64,000 bases of DNA from DATKFM01 sp963851215 (GCA_963851215.1 CAWKOG010000005.1:1-64000), one strand, 5' to 3'; positions 50,235 to 61,913 are shown, counted from the stretch's first letter. Notes: generated by a model from the letters alone, not told the origin. Program-made: numbers and translations.

Positions 50235-50906
50235 TCAGGCGACGCCGAGGCGCCCAACCAGCCGCTCGGCCTCCTGGCGGTCGATGACCTCGAAAGACCG
50301 GCTCGACGCCTCATAGGCGTACATGTCGCCGGTCGCGATGTCGAACCACCAGCCGCTGAGATGAAGGCTCCCGGTGGCAACCCGCTCCCGGACGATGGGA
50401 TAGGACATCAGGTGCTCGATCTGCACGAGCACGTTGAGCTGCGACAGCTGATCGTAGGGTCTCAGGCCGGTGTCCAGCGCGCCCTCATGCTCGAGGCGAA
50501 AGGCGGCGGTGTTGGCGTGATTGAGCCAGCGGTCGAGGTTCGGCGCGTCCAGCTTCGGGCTGCGCGTCAGCACCGCCTTCATTGCCCCGCACTCGGAATG
50601 GCCGCAGACGACGATGTTCGCGACCTGCAAGACCAATACTGCGTATTCGATCGCGCTTGCTTCCGAAAGATCTCCGACTGAAATCCCGTCCGGCGCCGCC
50701 GGTGGAATCAGATTGCCGACGTTCCGCATGGTGAAGAGATCGCCGGGATGGGTCGACGCCAGGAGGTCGGGCACGACGCGGCTGTCCGAGCAGGTGATGA
50801 ACAGCGCATCGGGTGCCTGCGTCAGCGCCAGTTCGCGGAATCGCGTCGCGTATTGGGGCAGCATCCGCTCGCGGAAATCGACGATCCCCATGATGAGTTT
50901 GCGCAC
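50235..50906 (-). CDS. Beta-class carbonic anhydrase
   Basis: A 223-residue zinc enzyme that interconverts carbon dioxide and bicarbonate. The zinc-binding residues lie in LFITCSDSRVVPDLL (Cys and the Asp/Arg dyad) and VVCGHSECGAMKAVL (His and Cys), and NVGNLIPP is the conserved strand between. GTG 50906 is preferred, with AAGGAG eight bases before it; ATG 50891 is the alternative. Bicarbonate for carbamoyl phosphate (CarB) or carboxylations is a plausible use. It is convergent with the CBS/nucleotidyltransferase gene. Confidence 0.93.
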   Translation of the reverse strand: MRKLIMGIVDFRERMLPQYATRFRELALTQAPDALFITCSDSRVVPDLLASTHPGDLFTMRNVGNLIPPAAPDGISVGDLSEASAIEYAVLVLQVANIVVCGHSECGAMKAVLTRSPKLDAPNLDRWLNHANTAAFRLEHEGALDTGLRPYDQLSQLNVLVQIEHLMSYPIVRERVATGSLHLSGWWFDIATGDMYAYEASSRSFEVIDRQEAERLVGRLGVA

Positions 50907-50963
50907 AGTTCGTGCTCCTTCCTGCCTGTTGCGCCTGAATTTTGGGAACCCGACTGCGACTGC

Positions 50964-52239
50964 TTACGAGCCGCCAGCGCCGCCGAGCCCTTGAGTGTCC
51001 GGAACGCGGGCCGTCGCAAGATCCTCCGGCAATGTGAAGTGCTTCTCGAGCGCTCGATCCAACAAGGACAGCTCCTGGCGCAGCGCGGGACGGCGGCTCT
51101 CCGGCAGCGTTTGCAGCAGGTTCTCGATCATCGCGCGCAGTCGCCGGGCGATCTGCGTGTTTTCCGCGCCATACAGTCGAATCTCGTTGCAGGAAAGCTG
51201 CACGAAGTCGTCCCAATCCGGCGTGTTGAAAATAACCCGGAGGTCTCCCTTCCAGTCGAAGACTTGGTCATCATGAAGATGCCGCTTGCCGACCGTACGT
51301 AACAGCCGGTGAAGCTGGTCGATGGAAAGCACGGCCGACGTCGGGTCGTTGATGGCCTTGGAGAGGGCCTTGATGGCGATGTCGACAATGACGCGGAAGG
51401 CGAAGGTTGTGTCCTGCTCGATCGTGCGCTCCCGTCCGAAGGCGACCTGACCGCGCAGCATGCGGTCGTCGAGCGCCGCGGCGCTGCCGCGCAAGTGGAA
51501 CAAGGGATCGCCGACTGCGACGAAGTCGCCGACCCGCGGCACGAACTCGATTATGCCGTCGGTCCTCCGCGCTTCGGCGATCAATCGGCGCAGATTTACC
51601 GCCAGGACGATCGCCGACGTGCCGCGATGCTCGACGGTTCTTACCGCCGGGGGAAGCTGCCGTGGGGATTGCCGGTTGTTTTGCGGTTCGCGAATCGAGC
51701 TGGGATAGACGCTCTCGATCACCCGCAGTCCCATCTCGCCGACGCGCCAGACGATGGCCACCGGCCGCAGCATCCGCGCCGCATAGTCGATCAGGAACAG
51801 GAACGCCACAGTGGAAATCAGCCCCAGGAGTGCGGCCAGGCTCACGATAAAATGGGGAGCCGAACTCCAGCCTGTTCCGCGCGCCGATGGCGAGCAGCAA
51901 TCCGAAACAGAACAGTCCCACGATGCTGCGGATGACATTGTCGCGGAGCAGCGCCGTGACGATGATGCGCGGCGTCAACTGCCCGCTGGCAATCTGCACC
52001 GCCACCAGCAGCGAGCCGAACGTGAAGACCAGGAACGACAAGTGCAGCGTGATATCGATATCCATCGCGGAGAGCGCGCCCTCCTCGCTGAATTGGAATC
52101 CGGGGATCCAACCCGGATCCGCTTGCAGAAGGTACATCGTGCGGAACATCAGCTGCGACAGCAGGAAGGCAATCAACGGCGCGAGCCAGAGCGACGACAA
52201 GACGTAGCTCTTGATCGTGTACCAGCGGTTCCACAGCAT
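50964..52239 (-). CDS. DUF2254 family membrane protein, one frameshift
   Basis: The first frame (from ATG 52239, with AAGGAG six bases upstream) has WLAPLIAFLLSQLMFRTMYL, HLSFLVFTFGSLLVAVQIAS and GQLTPRIIVTALLRDNVIRS; the second has APHFIVSLAALLGLISTVAF, FLFLIDYAARMLRP and AIKALSKAINDPTSAVLSID. The frames join near 51860 (NRLEFGS / APHFIVSL); total length is 3n+1. The QLSPR-type and AINDPTTA-type motifs identify the DUF2254 family of predicted inner-membrane proteins, of unknown function. It lies 57 bases upstream of the carbonic anhydrase gene on the same strand. Confidence 0.85.
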
Positions 52240-52499
52240 CACGCAACTCCTTCGGCTTGAGCCGGGGCGGCTGAATTGGGCGCGGCTGCCTACCGTCGAT
52301 CGCGGCCCGCCGGCTCGCATTGTTGCAGACTGGAATGCCGTCTGCACCAAAGACGATGCCGCGCCGGGGCCGTCAGGATTGTCCTTTGGCGCTCAACCCG
52401 CTAAGAGACGCGGCCCCGCGCGTATGCCGCCCGGCCGAAGGCCGGATCCGCCCGCGGCGGAATGGCAAAATCAGAGTATAGACAAGGAATTTCAATTAG

Positions 52500-54182
<1,683 letters not shown>

Positions 54183-54211
54183 GGCCGTGGGGCTGTGCCG
54201 GCGCCGCCGGC

Positions 54212-54829
54212 CTATTGGGCGCCGGTGGTGTCGGCGGTAATGGTCTTGTTGCGCAGGGCCTCCAGCAGGCCCTCGATCTTTCCGCCAGTGCTTTGAATTA
54301 CGGAAGCGAACTCCGAGCGCTGGGTGACGGACATGCTGACGCCCTCGACGATGACGTCGGTGATGACAAGCTTTTCGCCGCGCGGCTCCACGCGCCAATC
54401 CACGCGGATCGGCTCGGCACTGCCGCGCAGCACTCTGCTATGCACCAGCGTGGCCGATTTCGGCCCCGGCGTAGACCCCTTCACGGCGAAGGTCTCGCCG
54501 GAATAGCCGGCGAACCGCACCGCGTAGGAGCGTACGACAAAATCCTCGAACAGCTTGAGGAACTCCGCCCGCTCCGCTTCGCTCGCCGTTTTCCAGTGGC
54601 GCCCGAGGACAAAACGCCCGATCGCCGGCACGTCGAAATGGTCGTTGAGCAGACCGCGGAAACGTGTCTCGCGATCCGCCTGCGAGATGTTTTCATCCGC
54701 AAGCTCGGTGATTGCGCGCGTGCCGAGCGTGCCGATGAAGTCCGTCGGCTCTTCCGCGGCAGCGGCCCCTGGGGACGCGGCGACGAAGCCGGCGAACAAC
54801 AGAACCAGAAAACTCCTAAGCGCACTCAT
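54212..54829 (-). CDS. mlaC: MlaC family periplasmic phospholipid-binding protein
   Basis: A 205-residue protein with a cleavable signal peptide (FLVLLFAGFVAASPGAAAAE) and an MlaC/Ttg2 domain: FDVPAIGRFVLGRHWKTASE, YAVRFAGYSGETFAVKG and MSVTQRSEFASVIQSTGGKI. MlaC ferries phospholipids between the MlaA complex of the outer membrane and the inner-membrane MlaFEDB complex. It follows mlaA by three bases, as one unit. MlaFEDB genes are not in the window. Confidence 0.92.
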   Translation of the reverse strand: MSALRSFLVLLFAGFVAASPGAAAAEEPTDFIGTLGTRAITELADENISQADRETRFRGLLNDHFDVPAIGRFVLGRHWKTASEAERAEFLKLFEDFVVRSYAVRFAGYSGETFAVKGSTPGPKSATLVHSRVLRGSAEPIRVDWRVEPRGEKLVITDVIVEGVSMSVTQRSEFASVIQSTGGKIEGLLEALRNKTITADTTGAQ

Positions 54830-54832
54830 CGG

Positions 54833-55712
54833 TCAGTTCATGCTCCCTTGCTTGACCACGGAGTCCTGAAGGAAATCCAGTGAGGGGTTGGGATCGATCA
54901 TAATGATGGGCCTCACTTCAGAAGTTTCCTCCGGTTCGGACCCCGGGCCTTCCATTAGATTGGGATTCCCGTTGCTGATTTCATCGGCCCGCCGCTGGCG
55001 ATAAAGGCTCCTGACGGTCGCGTAGTAGTCGAGGGAACCTTTCTTAATTTGATCAAGGGTTTGCAAATTACGGGCGCGGAAGTCCACGATATCCAACCCG
55101 TTACGCGTCGTATTGATCCAGCCGACATTGGTGAAAAATGTCAGGTAGGTCATGGGATCGAGGAAAGCGTCGACGATCCTGCCGAAGGCATCACGGGGAT
55201 TTGACGGGCCGACCAGCGGCAGCACGAGATAGGGACCTTCATCCACGCCGGCCACCGCCATGGTTTGGCCAAAATCCTCGTCGTGGCGCTCGAGGCCCAT
55301 CTTCTCGGCGACGTCGAACAGGCCGCCGAGCCCCATGGTCGAATTGACCAGGAAGCGGCCGAAGGTTGTTCCCGCGCGCTCGAACTCGCCCTGGAACAGA
55401 TCGTTGGCCAGTACCACCGGCGTGCGCACATTGTTCACGGCATTTCGTATGCCATCTTGCGCAAAGTTGGGCAGCGCGATGTAGTACCAGCCCGCCAGCG
55501 GCTTCATCAGTATTTCGTCGGCGAAGTTGTTGAGCTCGAAGAAGTATCGATTTCATCGGCTCTAACGGATCGTTCGCTTCGCGATAGGCCGCCAAGGCCT
55601 CCGGATCGTTCGAAGGCGGCATCGCGCAGCCTGCCAAAACCGCCAGACCCGCGAGCGCCGCTATCCGCGCTGCAGATCCACGCATTGCCGACCAAATGCG
55701 CATCAACCTCAT
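54833..55712 (-). CDS. mlaA: MlaA (VacJ) outer-membrane lipoprotein, one frameshift
   Basis: The first frame has a lipoprotein signal (ARIAALAGLAVLAGCAMPPS, lipobox LAGC) and ANDPLEPM; the second continues LNNFADEILMKPLAGWYYIA-like sequence (MKPLAGWYYIALPNFAQDG), with STMGLGGLFDVAEKMGL and YLVLPLVGPSNPRDAFGRIV. The frames join as NDPLEPMNRYFFELNNFA if one A is removed near 55549 (GAAATCG for GAATCG); total length is 3n+1. MlaA removes mislocalised phospholipids from the outer leaflet. Start ATG 55712; ATG 55703 is an alternative. Co-transcribed with mlaC. Confidence 0.88.
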
Positions 55713-56099
55713 GCCCCCACTTCCACTCACGACTGGCCGCGCGTCGCCGAACGATGTTCGGTGAGCCCGGCCCGCTTGGTGTTTCCCCCGTCGCTTGATC
55801 CACGGCCCCCACCAGCATTCGTTAACCATCATGGCGAGCCAAGGGTTAACAACAGCTTACTTACGCCTTAAGGCGCGGGTCGGATGCCCGATAGATCACA
55901 GACTTATGCGCCGCCTTAACATACCGGTCAGCGAAACGCTAGCCGGGATGGATGTCAAAGTAAGGGCTCTCCGACGCTAAGGCTGTGACGAATATAACGA
56001 ATTGGGCCGATTTCCTGGATTCACAAAGGCCGCGGCGCCGGCTGTGGGAAATGCCTGATGCAGCGCCTCTGGAAGCGGCCGGGGCGGCCCGACTGTGGA
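55713..56099. other. Gene-free 387-base stretch between mlaA and dppF
   Basis: I see no convincing gene. It holds the upstream region of mlaA (minus strand) and the 3-prime flank of dppF. The inverted pair GTTAACC (55821-55827) and GGTTAAC (about 55843-55849) is present, and TTAACCAT (55822-55829) resembles a CtrA half-site. CGCCTTAAGGCG is a 12-base palindrome near 55865. Confidence 0.5.
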
Positions 56100-57071
56100 T
56101 TAGGCGACCGATTCGGCGTGGTGGCAGGCCACCAGCCGGCCATCGACCGGGCGCAGCTCTGGCCGGGTCTCGGCACAGACCGGGGTCGCCCGTGGACAGC
56201 GGCGGTGGAAGGCGCAGCCCGGCGGCGGGTCCAGGGGCGAGGGCAGCTCGCCTTTGACGGCGATCTTCTGCCGCCGGTCGGCGGCCATCACCGCCGGCGT
56301 GCTTGCCATCAGCGCCAGGGTATAGGGATGGCGCGGCCGCTCGAAGATCGTCGCCTTGGCGCCGAACTCCACCGGCCGCCCCAGATACATGACCATGACA
56401 TCGTCGGAGATGTGGCGGACGACGCTGAGATCGTGGGAGATGAACAGGTAGGCCAGGTTGAGTTCCGCCTGCAGGTCCATCAGCAGGTTCAGCACCTGCG
56501 CCCGGATCGATACATCCAGGGCGGAGACCGGCTCGTCGGCGACGACGATCTTCGGGTTCAGCATCAGCGCCCGGGCGATGGCGATGCGCTGCCGCTGGCC
56601 GCCGGAGAACATGTGGGGATAGCGGCTGTAATGCTCCGGCCTCAGGCCCACCTTCGCGATCATCGCCTGCGCGATGGTGCGGCGCTCGGCGGATTTCATC
56701 GGCGTATTGATCTCCAGCGGCTCTTCCAGGATTTCCCCGACCTGCTTGCGCGGGTTGAGGGAGCCATAGGGGTTCTGGAACACCATCTGCACCTTGCTGC
56801 GCAGGCCGCGCAGCGTCTCGGCGGTGGCGCCGATGACATCGGCGCCGTCGATTTGAAGTTTGCCGCTGGTGGGCAGCTCGACCATGGTGATCAGCCGCGC
56901 CAGGGTGGATTTGCCGCAGCCGGATTCGCCGACCACCGCCAGGGTCTTGCCGGCGGCCAGCTCGAAGCTGGTCCCCGCCACCGCATGCAGCGTCGCGGGA
57001 TCGCGCAGGAAGCCGCGGGAGACCTGGTAGTCCCGGTGCAGGTCCTGGGCGCGGAGGACGTTGGCATTCAT
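56100..57071 (-). CDS. dppF: Dipeptide/oligopeptide ABC transporter ATP-binding protein DppF
   Basis: A 323-residue ATPase with Walker A VVGESGCGKSTLARLI, signature MFSGGQRQRIAIARALM, Walker B IVVADEPVSALDVS and a C-terminal oligopeptide-transporter domain with the Cys cluster in GCAFHRRCPRATPVCAE. The last gene of the dpp operon; its ATG overlaps the dppD stop by four bases. It energises uptake of peptides bound by DppA. Confidence 0.95.
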   Translation of the reverse strand: MNANVLRAQDLHRDYQVSRGFLRDPATLHAVAGTSFELAAGKTLAVVGESGCGKSTLARLITMVELPTSGKLQIDGADVIGATAETLRGLRSKVQMVFQNPYGSLNPRKQVGEILEEPLEINTPMKSAERRTIAQAMIAKVGLRPEHYSRYPHMFSGGQRQRIAIARALMLNPKIVVADEPVSALDVSIRAQVLNLLMDLQAELNLAYLFISHDLSVVRHISDDVMVMYLGRPVEFGAKATIFERPRHPYTLALMASTPAVMAADRRQKIAVKGELPSPLDPPPGCAFHRRCPRATPVCAETRPELRPVDGRLVACHHAESVA

Positions 57072-58081
57072 GACGCGACCGCTTTCGTTGCCGCCATACC
57101 CGGATGATTGCGCGGCTGGCCGCTGAAAAGCGGATAGTGGCAGCGCACCGCGGCACCGTTCTTGCTCGCCAGCAGCGGCGCTTCGCTCCGGCAGCGCTCG
57201 GTGCGGTAGCGGCAGCGGGGATTGAACACGCAGCCGGCCGGCCGGTCGGCGATGCCGGGCACCATGCCGGGAATGGTGGCCAGGCGGCGCTTGTCCAGGC
57301 TGCGTTCCGGCAGCGCCTCCAATAGCGCCGCCGTATAGGGGTGATGCGGATCCTCGAACAGCCGCGCGGCGGACTGCGCCTCCACCTCCTGGCCGGCATA
57401 CATCACCATCACGCGGTGGGCGGTCTCCGACACCACGCCCATGTCATGGGTGATCAGCACCAGCGACATGCCGCGTTCCCGCTGCAGCCGAACCAGCAGG
57501 TCCAGGATCTGCGCCTGGATGGTCACGTCCAGCGCTGTGGTCGGCTCATCGGCGATCAAGAGGCGCGGGTTGCAGGCGATCGCCATGGCGATCATCACCC
57601 GCTGGTTCATGCCACCGGAAAGCTGGTGCGGGAAGGAGGATAGACGCGTTTCCGGCGCGGGAATGCCGACCTGTTCCAGCAGCTCGATGGTACGATTGCG
57701 GCGCTCGCTGCGGCTGCCGCCTTCATGCACCTTCAGCGTTTCCATGATCTGGAATCCGACGGTGAAGCACGGGTTCAGGCTGGTGGTCGGCTCCTGGAAG
57801 ATCATGGCGATGTCCTTGCCGACGATCCGCCGCCGCTGCCGCGCGCTGAGCTTCAGCAGGTCGGTGCCGTCGAACATCAGCCGTTCGGCGGTGACCTTGC
57901 CCGGCCAGGGGATCAGCCCCATGACCGCCAGCATGGTGACGCTCTTGCCCGAGCCGGATTCGCCGACGACACCGAGGATCTCGCCGGGTTCCAGCGTGAT
58001 GTCGATGCCTTCCACCGCGCGGAATCCGCCGCGATGGGTCTGGAACTCGACGGACAGATTGCGGATCTCCAGCAGCGGCAT
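57068..58081 (-). CDS. dppD: Dipeptide/oligopeptide ABC transporter ATP-binding protein DppD
   Basis: A 337-residue ATPase with Walker A VVGESGSGKSVTMLAVMGL, signature QLSGGMNQRVMIAMAI, Walker B LLIADEPTTALDVTIQ and the C-terminal peptide-transporter block GCVFNPRCRYRTERC. It follows dppC by seven bases and overlaps dppF by four. It works as the partner of DppF in the ATPase heterodimer. Confidence 0.95.
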   Translation of the reverse strand: MPLLEIRNLSVEFQTHRGGFRAVEGIDITLEPGEILGVVGESGSGKSVTMLAVMGLIPWPGKVTAERLMFDGTDLLKLSARQRRRIVGKDIAMIFQEPTTSLNPCFTVGFQIMETLKVHEGGSRSERRNRTIELLEQVGIPAPETRLSSFPHQLSGGMNQRVMIAMAIACNPRLLIADEPTTALDVTIQAQILDLLVRLQRERGMSLVLITHDMGVVSETAHRVMVMYAGQEVEAQSAARLFEDPHHPYTAALLEALPERSLDKRRLATIPGMVPGIADRPAGCVFNPRCRYRTERCRSEAPLLASKNGAAVRCHYPLFSGQPRNHPGMAATKAVAS

Positions 58082-58088
58082 CGGGCGC

Positions 58089-58994
58089 CTATCGCTTCAG
58101 CTTGGGATCGAGCGCATCCCGCAGTCCATCGCCCATCAGGTTGAACGCCACCACCGTGATGAAGATGGCGAGGCCGGGGAAGACCACAATCCAGGGCGCG
58201 GCGCGCAGGAACTTCACGGCGTCCGACAGCATGGTGCCCCATTCCGGCGTTGGCGGCTGGGCGCCGAGGCCGAAGAATCCCAGCGCCGCGGCGTCGAGGA
58301 TGGCGGTGGAGAAACTAAGCGTCGCCTGGATGATAATCGGCGCCATGCAGTTGGGCAGCACGGTGTTCAGCATGATCCGCAGCGTGCCGGCGCCGGCGAC
58401 GCGCGACGCCACGACATAGTCCTTCGAAAGTTCCGAAAGTACCGAGCCGCGAATCAACCGGGCATAGTGCGGTATGTAGGTGATGGCCACGGCGATCATG
58501 GCATTGACCAGCCCAGGCCCCAGTATCGATACGATAACGATGGAAAGCAGCACACTGGGCATCGCCAGCAGCATGTCCATGAAGCGCATGATGCCGATAT
58601 CGGGAAAGCCCCGGAAAAATCCGGACACCAGGCCGAAGAACAACCCGGCTGCCAGGGAAAGCGTCACGACAATAATTCCGATCAGCAGCGAGATCCGCGC
58701 GCCGTAGATGATGCGCGACAGCAGGCAGCGGCCGAGATCGTCGGTGCCCAGCGGAAAGTCCCAGAGGCCGTTCTCATACCAGACCGGCGGGTTCCTGAAG
58801 AACTCGCGGAATTGTTCGTTCGGATCGTGCGGGGCGATGATGTCGGCAAAGACCGCCAGGATGATCAGCCCGATGATGACGATCAATCCGGCCATGGCGC
58901 CCGGATTTGCCCGCATGGCCAGCCAGGCTTCCCGCCGCGGGGAAATCGGCTGGGTATCCCGCTGCGTGCTCGAAGGGATCGCGGCGTCAGTCAT
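58089..58994 (-). CDS. dppC: Dipeptide/oligopeptide ABC transporter permease DppC
   Basis: A 301-residue inner-membrane permease with a long N-terminal cytoplasmic part and six helices. Typical blocks: NPGAMAGLIVIIGLIILAVF, FPLGTDDLGRCLLSRIIYGA, and the EAA-like loop YVVASRVAGAGTLRIMLNTV before the last helices. It begins nine bases after the dppB stop. Confidence 0.95.
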   Translation of the reverse strand: MTDAAIPSSTQRDTQPISPRREAWLAMRANPGAMAGLIVIIGLIILAVFADIIAPHDPNEQFREFFRNPPVWYENGLWDFPLGTDDLGRCLLSRIIYGARISLLIGIIVVTLSLAAGLFFGLVSGFFRGFPDIGIMRFMDMLLAMPSVLLSIVIVSILGPGLVNAMIAVAITYIPHYARLIRGSVLSELSKDYVVASRVAGAGTLRIMLNTVLPNCMAPIIIQATLSFSTAILDAAALGFFGLGAQPPTPEWGTMLSDAVKFLRAAPWIVVFPGLAIFITVVAFNLMGDGLRDALDPKLKR

Positions 58995-59003
58995 GTCGAG
59001 AGC

Positions 59004-60017
59004 TCATCGTTTGTGCCGTATGCGCGGGTTGAGCAGGCCGTAAACCACATCCACCGTGAGATTGGCCAGGATCACCAGCGTCGACACAATCAGGACACCG
59101 CCCTGCAGTGCCGGGAAATCCCGCTGATAGATTGCGCCCAGAAGCCAGCGCCCAACCCCCGGCCAGGAGAAGACGGTTTCGGTGAGCACCGCACCGCCCA
59201 TCAACGTGCCGACCTGCAAACCGATGACGGTCGCTACGGGGATGAGGGCATTTCGCAGCGCATGCAGATTGATCGTGCGAAGATTGCTCAAGCCCTTTGC
59301 GCGGGCCGTGCGTACATAGTCCTCGCTCAGCACTTCAAGCATCGATGACCGGGTCATGCGGGCGATGACCGCCAACGGGATGGTGCCGAGAACGATGGTG
59401 GGAAGTATCAGGTGGTGCAGCGCCGATCTGAAAGCCTCGTAGTCGCCATTGATCAGGGAGTCGATGGTCAGGAAGCCGGTCGTTCGATCGACGACGAATT
59501 CTGCGCCGATGCGGCCGGACACCGGCGTGAGCCCAAGGCCGATCGGCGACAAGGCCAGGATCAGCATCGGCCCCCACCAGAAGATCGGCATGGAATAGCC
59601 GGCCAGCGATGCGCCCATGACGCCGTGATCGAAAATCGTGTTGCGCCGCACGGCGGCGAGAACGCCGGCCGGCAATCCGATAACAATTGCGAAGATCCCG
59701 GCGAAGAAGGCCAGCTCCAATGTCGCCGGAAACAACTCGAGGAATTCATCGGCCACCGGCCGCTGCGTCCGCAGCGATTTCTCGAAATTGCCGGTCAGCA
59801 CATTGCCGACATAGGACGCGAACTGCACCGGCAACGGCCGGTCCAGGCCCCAGTCGTGAAGCATTTGGGCGTGCCGTTCCGGCGAGATGCCGCGCTCGCC
59901 CGTGCGCACCTCGATGGGGTCGCCGGGAACCAGCCGGATTAGTGTAAACGTAATCAGAATGATCCCGAGGAACGTCGGGATGACCAAACTCGCGCGCGTC
60001 AGGATGAAACGCAGCAT
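59004..60017 (-). CDS. dppB: Dipeptide/oligopeptide ABC transporter permease DppB
   Basis: A 337-residue inner-membrane permease. N-terminal helix LVIPTFLGIILITFTLIRLV with PGDPIEVRTGERG; core IYAVR-like ALLKG segment (LAVIARMTRSSMLEVLSED) and the EAA loop YVRTARAKGLSNLRTINLHA. It is separated from dppA by an 87-base spacer with a strong hairpin, which probably lowers permease expression compared with the binding protein. Confidence 0.95.
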   Translation of the reverse strand: MLRFILTRASLVIPTFLGIILITFTLIRLVPGDPIEVRTGERGISPERHAQMLHDWGLDRPLPVQFASYVGNVLTGNFEKSLRTQRPVADEFLELFPATLELAFFAGIFAIVIGLPAGVLAAVRRNTIFDHGVMGASLAGYSMPIFWWGPMLILALSPIGLGLTPVSGRIGAEFVVDRTTGFLTIDSLINGDYEAFRSALHHLILPTIVLGTIPLAVIARMTRSSMLEVLSEDYVRTARAKGLSNLRTINLHALRNALIPVATVIGLQVGTLMGGAVLTETVFSWPGVGRWLLGAIYQRDFPALQGGVLIVSTLVILANLTVDVVYGLLNPRIRHKR

Positions 60018-60057
60018 GGCGCGATTATCTCACGGACGGGGACCGGACAGGAAAGAA

Positions 60058-60089
60058 ATCGGCGGGGAGATTTGCATCCCCCCGCCGAT
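60058..60089 (-). terminator. Hairpin between dppA and dppB, partial terminator or mRNA stabiliser
   Basis: The nearly perfect inverted repeat ATCGGCGGGG/CCCCGCCGAT is followed on the minus strand by TTCTTTCC. Such intercistronic hairpins are common after the binding-protein gene of ABC operons and give more binding protein than permease. Confidence 0.65.
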
Positions 60090-60104
60090 CCACTGCGCTC
60101 GCCG

Positions 60105-61703
60105 TTACTCGGCGATATCCACGCCTTCGAAGATGTGCGTGCCGAGCGGATGAACCTTGTATCCGCTGACCTTCTTGCTCATCGGCATGTAGACGACCGA
60201 GTGAGCGATTGGCAGCCACGGCGCCTCTTCATGGAAGATCTCCTGCGCCCTGGTGTAGAGTTCCGTACGCTTGCCCACGTCCGCCGTCAGCTTGGCTTCG
60301 TCGATGAGCTTGGTGAAGTCCTCGTTGCACCACTTGGCGATGTTCTGACCGCCTTCGCGGGCCGAGCCGCAGGAGAGCAGCACGCCCATGAAGTTGTCGG
60401 GATCGCCATTGTCGCCGGTCCAGCCCAGGAGGCCCATCTGGTGCTCGCCCGCCTGCAACCGCTTGCGGTACTCGCCCCATTCGAACGTCTTGAGCTCGGC
60501 CGTGATGCCGATCTTCGCCAGGTCAGCCTGCATCAGCTCGGCGATCTTCTTGGCGTCCGGATTGTACGGACGCTGCACCGGCATGTACCAGAGGTCGGTC
60601 GACAGGTTGGTCACGCCGGCTTCCGCCAGCATGGCCTTGGCCTTCTCCGGATCGTACGGATAGGCCGGGATCGCGTCGTCATAAGACCAGATCGTCGGCG
60701 GAATCGGGTTCTTCGCCGGCTTGCCGGCCGCCTGATAAACCGCCTTGATGATCGAGTCCTTGTCGATCGCCATGTTGAGGGCCTGACGCACGCGCTTGTC
60801 GTCGAACGGCTTCTTCTGCACGTTGAACGCCAGGTAGCCGACATTCAGGCCTTCCTGCGTCAGCACTTGCAGATTCGCGTCCTGCTCCAGCATCGGCAGA
60901 TCCGCCGGTGACGGATAGGGCGCCACGTCGCACTCGCCCGCCTGCAGCTTCGCCGTGCGCACCGCCTGATCCGGGGTGATCGAGAAGATCAGGTTGTCGA
61001 TCGGCTGCTTGCCGCGGAAGTAATTCGCATTCGCCTTGTAGACGATCTTCGAATCCTTCTCGTAGCTGGAGAAGACGAAGGGGCCGGTGCCGACCGGAAC
61101 CTGGTCCACCATCTCCGGCGTGCCTGCCTTCATCATCGCATCCATGTATTCCTTGGAATGGATGGCCGCGAAGTCCATGCCCATGTTGGCGATGAACGGC
61201 GACTCCGGCTGCTTCAGCACGAACTTGACGGTGTTCTCATCGACCTTGTCGATCGAAGCCAGCAGATCCGGCATGCCCATGTCGTTGAAATAATCATAGG
61301 CGCCGCCGGATACCTTGGCGTAGGGATCATCAGCCTTCCACATGCGGTTGAAGGTGGCGATCACGTCGTCGGCATTGAAGTTGCGGGTCGGCGCAAAGCT
61401 GCCGACCTGGTGAAACTTCACGCCCTTGCGCAGATGGAACGTATAGCTCAGGCCGTCATCGGAGACGTCCCAGCTTTCGGCCAGTCCAGGCATGAGCTTC
61501 GTGGTGCCGGGCTCGAACTCCACCAGCCGGTTGAACACGGGATAGGCCGTGTCGAAGCTGGTGCCGGTGGTGTTGACTTGCGGATTGAAGTTCTCGGGGC
61601 TGCCTTCTGAGCAGTAGACCAGCGTCTTTGCCGCCTGCGCAGGTGCGCCAAGACAAAGGGCGATGGCCGTAACGGCCACAGCCCCCATTATGCGTCGTTT
61701 CAT
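60105..61703 (-). CDS. dppA: Dipeptide/oligopeptide ABC transporter substrate-binding protein DppA
   Basis: A 532-residue periplasmic protein with a Sec signal (KRRIMGAVAVTAIALCLGAP AQA) and the SBP family 5 fold: LVYCSEGSPENFNPQVNTTG, YTFHLRKGVKFHQVGSFAPT and FVLKQPESPFIANMGMDF, ending in PLGTHIFEGVDIAE. GGAGG six bases before ATG 61703 decides the start. First gene of the dppABCDF unit; typical substrates are di- and oligopeptides or haem, not known here. Confidence 0.95.
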   Translation of the reverse strand: MKRRIMGAVAVTAIALCLGAPAQAAKTLVYCSEGSPENFNPQVNTTGTSFDTAYPVFNRLVEFEPGTTKLMPGLAESWDVSDDGLSYTFHLRKGVKFHQVGSFAPTRNFNADDVIATFNRMWKADDPYAKVSGGAYDYFNDMGMPDLLASIDKVDENTVKFVLKQPESPFIANMGMDFAAIHSKEYMDAMMKAGTPEMVDQVPVGTGPFVFSSYEKDSKIVYKANANYFRGKQPIDNLIFSITPDQAVRTAKLQAGECDVAPYPSPADLPMLEQDANLQVLTQEGLNVGYLAFNVQKKPFDDKRVRQALNMAIDKDSIIKAVYQAAGKPAKNPIPPTIWSYDDAIPAYPYDPEKAKAMLAEAGVTNLSTDLWYMPVQRPYNPDAKKIAELMQADLAKIGITAELKTFEWGEYRKRLQAGEHQMGLLGWTGDNGDPDNFMGVLLSCGSAREGGQNIAKWCNEDFTKLIDEAKLTADVGKRTELYTRAQEIFHEEAPWLPIAHSVVYMPMSKKVSGYKVHPLGTHIFEGVDIAE

Positions 61704-61913
61704 TGAGTGCCTCCGAACTAGAATTGTCGGCATTACAGGCCGCTAGAGGGCTTCTTCGAATGCCGTTGGCGCGAACCTAGGCCCGGCCCTCGCGCCCTGT
61801 CAATGCCGGGCCAGGGAACGATCTGAGAACCCGGGCCGGGCGCAGGTAACGAAGCCGTGCGGGGCGCTTTGCAGCAGAGGGTTCGCTCCTCTATACCGGC
61901 GCAAGAAACAATA

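Noticed and set aside
55795..55980. A 61-codon plus-strand ORF in the mlaA-dppF gap
   Set aside because: It lacks a ribosome site and any conserved-looking segment, and overlaps the mlaA upstream region.
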